Assembly: GCF_900103955.1 (NCBI RefSeq)
Contig: NZ_FNIL01000001.1
Coordinates: 310,001-374,000 of the forward strand
Length of the DNA stretch: 64,000 bases
Direction of reading: 5' to 3'
From: Alkalicoccus daliensis
GTDB lineage: Bacteria; Bacillota; Bacilli; Bacillales; Salisediminibacteriaceae
Shown here: piece after piece, positions 26,645 to 34,833 of the stretch
Numbering within the stretch: the stretch's first letter is position 1
Layout: every line of letters starts with the position of its first letter
Translations under genes and position numbers: made by a program
The notes under the pieces: generated by a model
Seen by the model: the letters and a program-made list of their open reading frames with translations, nothing else
What the model was told of the DNA's origin: nothing
Database searches by the model: none

Positions 26645-27741
26645 AGGTAAAAAAAATCACAGGAAAAGATATGAATGAAGCTATGTCCAAAGTTCGCTCG
26701 GAAATGGGCCAGGATGCTGTCATATTAAATTCAAAAAATGTAGAAACAGGCGGCTTCTTAGGTTTTTTTGCTAAGAATTATGTGGAAGTTATCGCAGCTA
26801 TTGACCCTGATGCGGGAAAGCCTGTGCCAAAACCGCCGGTGAATAAAACAATTAATAAGATTCCAGCTGCAGATAACTTAGAAATGAAAAAGGAAATTGA
26901 AGAATTAAGATCAGTTGTAGAAAGAATCTCTTCAAACAATCAAGTTTCTGTTAGTGAATATCCAAAAGCCTTAGAAGAAATTCATGCTGTTTTAAAGAGT
27001 CAGGAAGTAAAATCTGAAATTAGGCTGCAGGTTATGAATGGATTACTAAAAAACTGGTACAAGTCGGATGAAAATGCTCCGGAAGAAGATATTTACAATT
27101 GGTTAAAAGAAGCTGTAGGGGAATTACTGCCGCCGCATACTCCAGTTAAGCACAAAAAATATTTGAATGTATTTGGACCAACGGGAGTTGGTAAAACAAC
27201 AACGCTTGCTAAAATTGCTGCAAAGGCAGTAGTGCAGGAAGGGAAAAAAGTAGCTTTTATTACTACGGATACCTACAGAATTTCTGCCATAGAACAGCTG
27301 AAAACTTATGCTGATATTTTAAACGTGCCAGTAGAGGTTGCATACTCGATGGAAGATTTTAAAAAAGCAAAATTAAAACTTGCTTCCTATGACTTTATTT
27401 TAATTGATACAGCGGGCAGAAATTTTCGTAACAAACTTTATGTAGAGCAGCTCAAGGAATTAATAGATTTTGAGGAAGAAATGGAAAACCATTTGGTGCT
27501 GTCGGTGACTTCTAAATACAGTGATATGAAAAGTATCATCAATCAGTTTAATTTAATTAAAATTGATTCCTTTATATTTACAAAATTTGATGAAACCGGC
27601 TCTACAGGCTCAATGATTAATGCTGCGCATGATTTTCAAAAGCCTGTCAGCTACATTACGACTGGTCAAAATGTTCCTGATGACATAATTGAAGCAGGCA
27701 AAAATGAAATTGTGGACTTTGTCTTAAGGAGTGGGACGTAA
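26641..27741 (+). CDS. flhF: SRP-family GTPase FlhF
   Basis: FlhF is an SRP-like GTPase that sets flagellar placement and number. The 366-residue protein has the variable basic N-terminal domain starting MKVKKITGKDMNEAMSKVRS and a C-terminal NG domain with [10 protein letters not shown] (about 179-187), DTYRISAIEQLKTYA, DTAGRN and TKFDETGSTG. Initiation is at GTG 26641, overlapping the flhA stop, with GGGGTGGTGA upstream. It is followed by its regulator flhG. Confidence 0.97.
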   Translation: MKVKKITGKDMNEAMSKVRSEMGQDAVILNSKNVETGGFLGFFAKNYVEVIAAIDPDAGKPVPKPPVNKTINKIPAADNLEMKKEIEELRSVVERISSNNQVSVSEYPKALEEIHAVLKSQEVKSEIRLQVMNGLLKNWYKSDENAPEEDIYNWLKEAVGELLPPHTPVKHKKYLNVFGPTGVGKTTTLAKIAAKAVVQEGKKVAFITTDTYRISAIEQLKTYADILNVPVEVAYSMEDFKKAKLKLASYDFILIDTAGRNFRNKLYVEQLKELIDFEEEMENHLVLSVTSKYSDMKSIINQFNLIKIDSFIFTKFDETGSTGSMINAAHDFQKPVSYITTGQNVPDDIIEAGKNEIVDFVLRSGT

Positions 27742-27742
27742 C

Positions 27743-28633
27743 ATGAAAGACCAGGCAGATGCACTGCGGGAGCGAATAAATAATATGGAGCCAATAGAAG
27801 GATCTGTTGTTAAAAAGAGTCTTACTCAGGTTTATTCAATTGTTAGTGGCAAAGGAGGCGTTGGAAAGTCCAATGTGGCTGTAAATTTTGCGCTTCAGCT
27901 TCAGAAAATGAGAAAAAAAGTTCTTATTATTGACTTAGATATTGGGATGGCAAATATAGATATCCTGCTGGGCACGTCTTCTTCTTATTCAATTGTAGAC
28001 ATGTTAGAGAAGGACATGTCTATTTGGTCTATTATAGAACGTGTGGAAAGCGGGCTTTCTTATATTGCGGGCGGGAGCGGTTTAAACCACTTATTTAAAA
28101 TGAATGATCAAAAAGCAGATTCCTTCTCCAGGGAATTACTTTCTTTGGAAGGACACTTTGATTATATATTTTTAGATATGGGAGCAGGGGTAACCTCGGA
28201 CAGTTTCCATTTTCTATTGTCAGCGCACGAGACACTGCTGGTAACTACGCCGGAACCTACTTCGATTACTGATGCTTATGCCATGATTAAATTTTTGACA
28301 CTTAATGACCGTACTATTCCTATTTCTGTAATTGTAAATCGTGCATCGTCTAAAAAAGATGGAGAAAACGCTTCAAGAAATCTCCAGCAGGTCACAGAAA
28401 AATTTTTAAAAAGAGAAATACATTACCTCGCTTACATACCAAATGACCAGATAGTATGGAAAGCAGTAAGAGCGCAGACGCCTTTTTTACTTTATGCACC
28501 AAACTCTAAACCATCCTATGCCATAGAAACAGCAGTGCACACCTTTCTTGGAGAAACAGGAAGATCAAAAGAAACTTTTGATCATTTTATTAATAAATTA
28601 AAGGGATTTCTTAAGGGAGGGAAAAAGCCGTGA
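27743..28633 (+). CDS. flhG: MinD-like ATPase FlhG (YlxH)
   Basis: FlhG stimulates FlhF GTPase activity and helps control flagellar number and pattern. The 296-residue protein has the deviant Walker A KGGVGKS (37-43), preceded by the N-terminal segment (MKDQADALRERINNM) that carries the FlhF-activating function in the family. A LIIDLDIGMANIDILLG switch and LDMGAGVTSDS follow. The ATG at 27743 follows AAGGAGTGGG; cheB starts 4 bp before its end. Confidence 0.95.
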   Translation: MKDQADALRERINNMEPIEGSVVKKSLTQVYSIVSGKGGVGKSNVAVNFALQLQKMRKKVLIIDLDIGMANIDILLGTSSSYSIVDMLEKDMSIWSIIERVESGLSYIAGGSGLNHLFKMNDQKADSFSRELLSLEGHFDYIFLDMGAGVTSDSFHFLLSAHETLLVTTPEPTSITDAYAMIKFLTLNDRTIPISVIVNRASSKKDGENASRNLQQVTEKFLKREIHYLAYIPNDQIVWKAVRAQTPFLLYAPNSKPSYAIETAVHTFLGETGRSKETFDHFINKLKGFLKGGKKP

Positions 28634-29685
28634 ATTCTCCCATAAAAGTACTGGTAGTGGATGATTCTGCGTTTATGAGGAAAATGATTGCTGAAATGCT
28701 GTCAGCGGAAAAAGATATTCTTGTCGTTGATAAAGCAAGAAATGGACAAGAAGCAGTAGAGAAAACCAAAATGCTGAAACCTGATGTAATAACTCTGGAT
28801 GTAGAAATGCCAGTAATGAGCGGGTTGGATGCGTTGAAAATAATAATGAGGGAGTCTCCCACAAAAGTAATTATGGTATCCAGTATTACTAAATCGGGTG
28901 CAGAAGCTACAATAAAAGCAATGGAATTCGGAGCATTTGATTTTATTTCCAAGCCTTCAGGTTCAATTTCTCTTGACATAGACAAAGTAAAGAACCATTT
29001 AATTAAACTCGTCCGCTTAGCCGGATCAGTTAAAACTAATAAAATCACCAACAGGAAAACTGAAGTACCAATGCTGGCACGTACTTCCATAAAGTCTGAT
29101 AATCAAGGCAGTGCTGCTGAAATGGTTGTAGCAGTAGGTACGTCTACTGGAGGACCTAAAGCACTTCAGGCTCTGCTTACTAGACTGCCTGAAGACTTTC
29201 CCCATCCAATTTTAATAGTGCAGCATATGCCGAAGGGCTTTACGAAATCCTTAAGTGAAAGACTGGATCATTTATCCAGGATAAAAGTTAAAGAAGCGGA
29301 AGATGGAGAATTAATAAAAAAAGGTGTTGCCTATATTGCTCCGGGAGGCTACCATTTAACTATAAGGAAAATTGGGACTTCCGTCGCGATACAATTAGAA
29401 CATAAAGCGCTCGTCAATGGTCACCGGCCTTCCGTAGATGTGCTGTTTCAATCAATCGCGTCCCAAAGAATTAAAAGAGCTGTTGCAATAGTAATGACGG
29501 GAATGGGACAGGACGGTAAAAAAGGACTTATCGAACTTCATGATGCTGTGCCCCTCACGGTACTGGCAGAATCAGAAGCTACATCAGTAGTATTTGGAAT
29601 GCCAAAAGCAGTAATTGAGTCTGGTTTAGTTGATGAAGTAAAAGACCTGGATCAAATAGCACAAACTTTACTTAAATATTGTTAA
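28630..29685 (+). CDS. cheB: Chemotaxis methylesterase CheB
   Basis: CheB demethylates or deamidates glutamates on chemoreceptors for adaptation. The 351-residue protein has a receiver domain (VVDDSAFMRKMI, phospho-acceptor D57 in TLDVEMP) and a methylesterase domain with catalytic S172 (GTSTGGP), H199 (VQHMPKGF) and D295 (TGMGQDG). Initiation is at GTG 28630, after AAGGGAGGG, with an overlap with flhG. The basic linker between domains is about 30 residues. Confidence 0.97.
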   Translation: MNSPIKVLVVDDSAFMRKMIAEMLSAEKDILVVDKARNGQEAVEKTKMLKPDVITLDVEMPVMSGLDALKIIMRESPTKVIMVSSITKSGAEATIKAMEFGAFDFISKPSGSISLDIDKVKNHLIKLVRLAGSVKTNKITNRKTEVPMLARTSIKSDNQGSAAEMVVAVGTSTGGPKALQALLTRLPEDFPHPILIVQHMPKGFTKSLSERLDHLSRIKVKEAEDGELIKKGVAYIAPGGYHLTIRKIGTSVAIQLEHKALVNGHRPSVDVLFQSIASQRIKRAVAIVMTGMGQDGKKGLIELHDAVPLTVLAESEATSVVFGMPKAVIESGLVDEVKDLDQIAQTLLKYC

Positions 29686-29703
29686 TTTATGGAGGAGAAG
29701 ACA

Positions 29704-31722
29704 TTGGAGCGAAATCAATACTTAGAAATGTTTATTGACGAAAGTACGGAACATTTGCAGGCAATCAATGACCACTTGCTTAAACTGGAAGCAGATCCAA
29801 AAGATACAGCGATCATTAATGAGGTATTTCGATCAGCCCATACGCTGAAAGGCATGGCAGCTACGATGGGATATGACGATCTAGCAAGCCTTACTCACCA
29901 GATGGAAAATGTTCTGGATGGGATAAGAAATGACAAAATAGAGACGGACAGTGATCTTCTGGATGTAGTGTTTGAATCTGTAGATGATTTAGAGGCAATG
30001 GTTACAGATATAGCTTCGGGAGGAGAAGGTAAAAGGGATGTTACAGCGGTTGTAGCAAAGCTCGAAGCTATTGAAAACGGTGAAGTAATCAAAGAATCCC
30101 CTGCACCAGTATCTGTATACAACAGGGAAACAGCACTGCAGTATGATGATTTTGAAAGAACAGTTATGAAACAATCCGGAGAGCAGGGATATTCAGCGTT
30201 TGAAATTACAATTTCACTCGCGCCGGAAGTCATATTAAAAGCAGCCAGAGTATATATGATATTTGAAGTAATTGAAAAATCAGGAGAAGTTATTAAATCA
30301 ATTCCTGGAGTTGAAGCTCTCGAAGAAGAAAAGTTTGATTTAACATTCACTGTAGTGATTGTTTCAAAAGAAAAAGCGGACGAAATTAAATCAAAGATAT
30401 TTAAAGTCTCTGAAGTTGTAGAGGTAAGTATTAAGGAAGTTCATCTTGAAGAGGACGAGGAACCAGTTAATAAATCAAATGATGGATCTTCCGGCGAATC
30501 TATACTTCCGGTTGTAAAAGCTGAAGATGGTGTGGCAGAAATACCAGTACAAAAAGAAGAAAAAACCGCTCCTGCCAGCAAAACAATCCGGGTTAATATT
30601 GAAAGACTGGACAGCCTGATGAATCTTTTTGAGGAATTAGTTATTGACCGGGGACGTCTTGAGCAAATTTCGAGTGACCTGAGCAGTCCCGAATTAACGG
30701 AAACTGTAGAGCATATGTCAAGAATCTCGGGAGATTTACAGAATATTATTTTGAATATGCGTATGGTTCCTGTCGAGCAGGTGTTTAATCGTTTCCCGAG
30801 AATGGTCAGGGGACTGGCTAAAGAATTAAATAAAAAAGTGAATTTGGAGATTATCGGAGCAGAAACTGAACTGGATCGCACTGTTATTGATGAAATTGGA
30901 GATCCACTGGTGCACCTGCTTAGAAATTCTATCGATCATGGGGTCGAAATGCCTGCTGTACGCAGGAATAACAATAAAAATGAACAAGGGAATATAACAT
31001 TAAAAGCTTATCACAGCGGAAATCATGTGTTTATTGAGGTCGCAGATGACGGGGCTGGAATTAATCGTGAAAAAGTCCTTGAAAAAGCAATAAAAAGTGG
31101 TGTTGTTTCTAAAGAAAACGGTTTGGCATTAACTGATAAACAGGTGTACGAACTTTTATTTTCCAGCGGCTTAAGTACTGCGGACCAGATTTCTGATATT
31201 TCCGGCAGAGGGGTAGGACTTGATGTAGTAAAAAATAAAATCGAATCATTAGGCGGGAATGTTTCTGTCGACTCAGCTCCTGGAAATGGAACAACATTTT
31301 TAATTCAGCTGCCGCTCACTTTGTCTATTATCTCTGTAATGCTTGTAGAAGTGCAAAAAGAAGTTTATGCAGTGCCGCTGTCTTCGATTATTGAAACAGC
31401 CATTATAAAAAAAGAAGATATTATGAACGCGCACAACCAAAAAGTGATTGATTTCAGAGGAAGTGTCGTTCCATTAATGGATCTGACTGATTTCTTTGAA
31501 GTACCAAGGACAGTGGAAGACAATGAATATTTTTCCATTATTATTGTCAGAAAAGGTGAGAAGATGGCTGCACTGGTAGTGAATTCCTTTATCGGCCAGC
31601 AGGAAATTGTGTTGAAATCTTTAGGGGATTATCTGCAGAGTGTCTATGCGATTTCTGGAGCGACTATACTTGGCAACGGTCAGGTAGCGTTAATTTTAGA
31701 CTGTAATGCTTTAATTAAATAG
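29704..31722 (+). CDS. cheA: Chemotaxis histidine kinase CheA
   Basis: CheA autophosphorylates in response to receptors and passes phosphate to CheY and CheB. The 672-residue protein has the Hpt domain with H46 in SAHTLKGMAATMGY, a P2 substrate domain, the dimerisation helices (LMNLFEELVIDRGRLEQI), the HATPase domain (HLLRNSIDHGVE, VADDGAGI, GRGVGLDVV) and a CheW-like C terminus ending in LDCNALIK. TTG 29704 is preferred because GGAGGAG lies 7 bases upstream and it aligns with the family start. ATG 29689 contains the RBS. A 400-bp non-coding gap follows. Confidence 0.97.
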   Translation: MERNQYLEMFIDESTEHLQAINDHLLKLEADPKDTAIINEVFRSAHTLKGMAATMGYDDLASLTHQMENVLDGIRNDKIETDSDLLDVVFESVDDLEAMVTDIASGGEGKRDVTAVVAKLEAIENGEVIKESPAPVSVYNRETALQYDDFERTVMKQSGEQGYSAFEITISLAPEVILKAARVYMIFEVIEKSGEVIKSIPGVEALEEEKFDLTFTVVIVSKEKADEIKSKIFKVSEVVEVSIKEVHLEEDEEPVNKSNDGSSGESILPVVKAEDGVAEIPVQKEEKTAPASKTIRVNIERLDSLMNLFEELVIDRGRLEQISSDLSSPELTETVEHMSRISGDLQNIILNMRMVPVEQVFNRFPRMVRGLAKELNKKVNLEIIGAETELDRTVIDEIGDPLVHLLRNSIDHGVEMPAVRRNNNKNEQGNITLKAYHSGNHVFIEVADDGAGINREKVLEKAIKSGVVSKENGLALTDKQVYELLFSSGLSTADQISDISGRGVGLDVVKNKIESLGGNVSVDSAPGNGTTFLIQLPLTLSIISVMLVEVQKEVYAVPLSSIIETAIIKKEDIMNAHNQKVIDFRGSVVPLMDLTDFFEVPRTVEDNEYFSIIIVRKGEKMAALVVNSFIGQQEIVLKSLGDYLQSVYAISGATILGNGQVALILDCNALIK

Positions 31723-32122
31723 CTGCTTTAAAATAAAAGCTTTGCTGAAAGAAGCAATAATACTGCTTCACTGAGGCAGGGGCTTACCCAAAGGTTTGTT
31801 CTCAATTGATTTTAAGGAATGGCAGCCGGGCTCTGCATCGAAGAAAGACGGTTATGAGCTTTCTCGGATGGGATGTACGGAACCCTGTTTCTTTCAGGGA
31901 CATCGGAAGAATTTCTCCAAGGCACCGTGCCTTTCTTATATCAGTATCAAATTAGTCTCTTATGCACAAAAGTGATTCCTTACTCTATTATCATTACAGT
32001 CTGGTTCTTCATTTTAAAACCTGTAATAGAAAGCTTAAATGAATGGAGAGTATTTATCTTCAGCAGGGCAGCCGGAGAAAATAATAAAATATAATTTTAA
32101 TATCAAAAAGGAGGAAGTTATA
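31723..32122 (+). other. 400-nt non-coding spacer between cheA and cheW
   Basis: cheA and cheW are normally adjacent. Here 400 bases separate them with no convincing gene. The first part has a small hairpin (GAAGCA 31751-31756 / TGCTTC 31764-31769). The middle part is element copy A (separate entry). The rest is AT-rich and ends in the cheW RBS AAGGAGG (32108-32114). A 73-codon frame at 31873-32094 has no good RBS and no recognisable features; I do not call it. Confidence 0.65.
31811..31945 (+). repeat. Element copy A (diverged repeat, possibly structured RNA)
   Basis: This stretch resembles 36246-36385 (copy B) in base sequence but not in protein. Shared blocks in the same order are GCC(A/G)GGC, CTGCAT, AGAAAGACGG, TTTCT(C/T)GGAT, CCCTG(C/T)TTCTT-like, GACAT and CTTAT. 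Copy A can form four small hairpins: GCAG/CTGC (31822-31836); CATC–AGAAAG / CTTTCT–GATG (31836-31870, 11-nt loop); CCCTG/CAGGG (31883-31899); AAGGCA/TGCCTT (31919-31933). Identity over the core is roughly 70 percent by eye. I do not recognise it as a known riboswitch or repeat. Confidence 0.5.
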
Positions 32123-32599
32123 ATGAGTGAAACAGCTACCCAGGACATTAAGGTAATTGTCTTCCAGTTGAAAGATGAGGAATATGGAGTGGAAGTAGAG
32201 CAGGTAAGGTCTATAGAGCGGGTCCAGCATATCACACGTGTTCCCAGTACACCCGACTTTGTTGAAGGCGTAATTAATTTGAGGGGAGTAGTAACGCCTA
32301 TTATAGATTTAAGAAAAAGATTTTCCATTGAAAAAAACTCTCATTCCGATGCAACCCGAGTGATTATTGTAACTGTAGGAGCGATGGAAGTAGGGCTTGT
32401 TGTGGATGCCGCTAACGATGTAATTGATATTCCACGTGAATCTGTCGAGCCTCCTCCGGAAGTGGTAGGTGGTGTCGAAGCAGAATATATCCGCGGCGTC
32501 GCAAAGTTAGAAAAACGCCTGCTGATTCTTCTTAATTTGGATAAAGTACTGAATCCAAAAGAACTGGAAGAGATAAAAGAGATTGAAGGTAACAAATAA
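32123..32599 (+). CDS. cheW: Chemotaxis coupling protein CheW
   Basis: CheW couples chemoreceptors to CheA. The 158-residue protein is a single CheW/SH3-like domain: KVIVFQLKDEEYGVEVEQV, RVPSTPDFVEGVINLRGVV, TPIIDLRKRF and a short acidic C-terminal helix. The ATG at 32123 follows AAGGAGG; the longer frame from 32039 has no RBS and extends into the spacer. cheC begins at the next base after its stop. Confidence 0.97.
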   Translation: MSETATQDIKVIVFQLKDEEYGVEVEQVRSIERVQHITRVPSTPDFVEGVINLRGVVTPIIDLRKRFSIEKNSHSDATRVIIVTVGAMEVGLVVDAANDVIDIPRESVEPPPEVVGGVEAEYIRGVAKLEKRLLILLNLDKVLNPKELEEIKEIEGNK

Positions 32600-33241
32600 A
32601 TGAAAGATCTCAGGAAACTGAAACATGAGCATCTGGATATTCTCAAAGAAATTGGAAATATTGGGGCGGCTCATGCTGCTACATCTCTTTCCCAGATGCT
32701 GAATAAAACGATTGACATGCAGGTGCCTGCAGTAAACTTAATCCCATTCAGTGAGTTAAGTGAAGCACTGGGAGGAGAAGAAGTTGTAGTGGCGGCAGTT
32801 CTTTTAAGATTAGAAGGAGAGGTACCCGGCAACATGTTTTTCATGATACCTTTGGAGGACGCCAATCATCTGATAGGAAGTCTTATTATGGAAAAAGATT
32901 TGAACTTAGCAGAACATCCCATGCATGAAATGGGAGCTTCAGCTTTAAGTGAACTTGGAAATATTTTAGCAGGATCTTATTTATCTGCATTGTCAGATTT
33001 CACAAAATTAAATCTATTTCCCAGTCCTCCGGCTGTGGCTTGTGATATGACAATGGCTGTGCTCTCTTTTGGCCTGGTAGAAACGGCTCAGTATGGAGAT
33101 GTGGCAATTGTTGTTGATACTCGTATTCATGAGGAATCAAATGTTGCAAAAAGCCCTGTGAAAGGCTATTTTTTCCTGCTGCCGGACCCTGAATCTCTGG
33201 ACACATTATTTTCTTCTTTAGGAATTCAAGTCGATGAATAA
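32600..33241 (+). CDS. cheC: CheY-P phosphatase CheC
   Basis: CheC dephosphorylates CheY-P and, bound to CheD, takes part in adaptation. The 213-residue protein has two phosphatase half-sites: HLDILKEIGNIGAAHAATSL and GASALSELGNILAGSYLSAL, each with the E…N catalytic pair. Its ATG directly abuts the cheW stop, and its 3' end overlaps cheD by 8 bp, consistent with a functional cheC–cheD pair. Confidence 0.96.
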   Translation: MKDLRKLKHEHLDILKEIGNIGAAHAATSLSQMLNKTIDMQVPAVNLIPFSELSEALGGEEVVVAAVLLRLEGEVPGNMFFMIPLEDANHLIGSLIMEKDLNLAEHPMHEMGASALSELGNILAGSYLSALSDFTKLNLFPSPPAVACDMTMAVLSFGLVETAQYGDVAIVVDTRIHEESNVAKSPVKGYFFLLPDPESLDTLFSSLGIQVDE

Positions 33242-33722
33242 AGTGATAAAAGTAGGAATGGCTGATTTACAATTTGCAAGTGCTCCTAGTATGTTAAGAA
33301 CATCAGGCCTTGGTTCATGTGTGGGAATTATCCTCTATGATGAACGGATGAAAACTGCAGGAATGGCGCATATCATGCTTCCGGATTCTTCTATGGCCAG
33401 GAATGGTATTTTAAACAGAGCCAAATATGCAGATACTGCAATTGCTGACCTGATAGAGGAACTGCAGAAAAAAGGAGCTTCAAAATTCAGGCTGAAAGCT
33501 AAAATAGCCGGAGGAGCTCAAATGTTTCAATTTGCTTCAAATAATGAAGCAGTAAGAATAGGGCCCAGAAACGTCAGTGCTGTGAAAGAACATTTAAGGT
33601 CAGAAAAAATCCCTGTAATTTATGAGGATACGGGGGGGAGCAGCGGGCGCACTATTGAATTCAATCCTTTAGATGGAGTTCTGGAAATCAGAACAGTAAA
33701 CAAAGGAGTAGTTCATGTATGA
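33234..33722 (+). CDS. cheD: Chemoreceptor glutamine deamidase CheD
   Basis: CheD deamidates chemoreceptor glutamines and activates CheC. The 162-residue protein has the catalytic-Cys segment LGSCVGIILYDERMKTAGMA with H in AHIMLPDS, and the KAKIAGGAQMF motif. The start overlaps the cheC 3' end. Its own stop overlaps the next small membrane gene, indicating translational coupling along this stretch. Confidence 0.97.
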   Translation: MNKVIKVGMADLQFASAPSMLRTSGLGSCVGIILYDERMKTAGMAHIMLPDSSMARNGILNRAKYADTAIADLIEELQKKGASKFRLKAKIAGGAQMFQFASNNEAVRIGPRNVSAVKEHLRSEKIPVIYEDTGGSSGRTIEFNPLDGVLEIRTVNKGVVHV

Positions 33723-34021
33723 AAAAACATATATTTTTTATGCTTATAGGTGGGCTTATTGGAGGAATTGTCGTTTTTCTGGCTTCTATTTCAATAAATC
33801 AGGTGCCTACTTCCCTTTTTCGTTCGGCAATTGGTTTTATTAGCGGAAGTGGTGCTGGAATAGTATTCTATGGATTGTATTCAATGATCATTTATGATAC
33901 TGGAGAGAAGCTGGAGAATTCTTTCAAAAACTTTGATATGGATGAAGAAGCAGATGGCCCTCTTTCTGAAGAAAAAGTTAAAGAAACAAGTGATTATGTT
34001 AAAGATTTAATGAGTAATTAG
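33719..34021 (+). CDS. Small membrane protein between cheD and sigD (unknown function)
   Basis: I do not recognise a named family. The 100-residue protein begins with two hydrophobic segments: residues about 5-27, HIFFMLIGGLIGGIVVFLAS, and about 34-58, FRSAIGFISGSGAGIVFYG, both rich in small-residue GxxxG-like spacing. These fit a membrane hairpin. The rest (about 60-100) is acidic and soluble. AAAGGAG precedes the ATG, which overlaps the cheD stop; the sigD RBS lies at its end. B. subtilis has no gene here, as far as I recall. Coupled position suggests a link to chemotaxis or SigD, but that is inference. Confidence 0.8.
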   Translation: MKKHIFFMLIGGLIGGIVVFLASISINQVPTSLFRSAIGFISGSGAGIVFYGLYSMIIYDTGEKLENSFKNFDMDEEADGPLSEEKVKETSDYVKDLMSN

Positions 34022-34032
34022 GAGGTGTGGAT

Positions 34033-34797
34033 ATGGTGCGTAAACAAGATACTCAGCAGTTAAAAGAATATTGGGGAGAATGGCTTACTCAAAAATCCAC
34101 GACTGCAGGAGATTATTTAATCGAGGCTTATATGCCTTTAGTAGAATATCATGTACAGCGAATCCGGACACACCTTCCTAAGAGTGTAAGAGAAGATGAT
34201 TTGCGGAGCCATGGAATGACAGGATTGTTAGATGCACTGGAGAAATTCGATGCAGGCCGGGATCTTAAATTCGATACATATGCCTCATTTCGTGTAAGAG
34301 GGGCGATTATGGACGGGCTGCGACAGGAAGACTGGCTGCCGAGGTCGGTCCGTGATCGTTCGAAAAAAATTGAACAGACTATAGAGAGCCTGGAACAGAA
34401 ATATGGACGAAACGTGCTTCCTGAAGAAGTAGCAGCACAATTGAATATTCCTGTGGAGGAAGTATTAAGAACTATGAATGACACGTTTTTTTCACACCTG
34501 CTTTCTATTGATGAACCAACGAATGATTCAGGAAAAGAAGATACTTACGCAAATGTTATCGTAGATAAGAACAGCCAGTCTCCCGAGGATCATGTAATGA
34601 ACATGGCTACCAGAGAAGAATTAGCAGCTGCGGTAGGACAGCTTAATAAAAATGAGCAGCTTGTTGTTTCATTGTTCTACGTAGAAGAAATGACATTGAC
34701 TGAAATCGGAGAAATCATGAATCTATCTACTTCAAGAATTTCGCAGATACACTCAAAATGTATCTTCAAACTGCAAAATTTATTAAAGCAGAATTAA
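34033..34797 (+). CDS. sigD: Flagellar sigma factor SigD (sigma-28)
   Basis: SigD directs transcription of late flagellar, motility and autolysin genes. The 254-residue protein shows region 2 (VREDDLRSHGMTGLLDALEK, FDTYASFRVRGAIMDGLR, EDWLPRSVRD), region 3 and region 4 (LVVSLFYVEEMTLTEIGEIM, LSTSRISQIHSKCIFKL). The ATG at 34033 has AGGAGGTG 7 bases upstream; GTG 34027 overlaps that RBS. Being near the operon 3' end, its dose depends on operon read-through, a known control point in B. subtilis. Confidence 0.97.
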   Translation: MVRKQDTQQLKEYWGEWLTQKSTTAGDYLIEAYMPLVEYHVQRIRTHLPKSVREDDLRSHGMTGLLDALEKFDAGRDLKFDTYASFRVRGAIMDGLRQEDWLPRSVRDRSKKIEQTIESLEQKYGRNVLPEEVAAQLNIPVEEVLRTMNDTFFSHLLSIDEPTNDSGKEDTYANVIVDKNSQSPEDHVMNMATREELAAAVGQLNKNEQLVVSLFYVEEMTLTEIGEIMNLSTSRISQIHSKCIFKLQNLLKQN

Positions 34798-34833
34798 TAT
34801 ATCCGTTGTAATTAAGTAAAGGGAGTGCCTTTT

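Noticed and set aside
29689-29703. ATG 29689 as CheA start
   Set aside because: It contains the RBS; TTG 29704 with GGAGGAG upstream matches the family start and places the phospho-histidine at H46.
31873-32094. 73-codon ORF between cheA and cheW
   Set aside because: No convincing RBS, atypical sequence, and it overlaps the hairpin-rich element copy A; treated as chance frame.
32039-32122. Longer CheW start at 32039
   Set aside because: CheW family begins near MSETATQ; a strong AAGGAGG serves ATG 32123.
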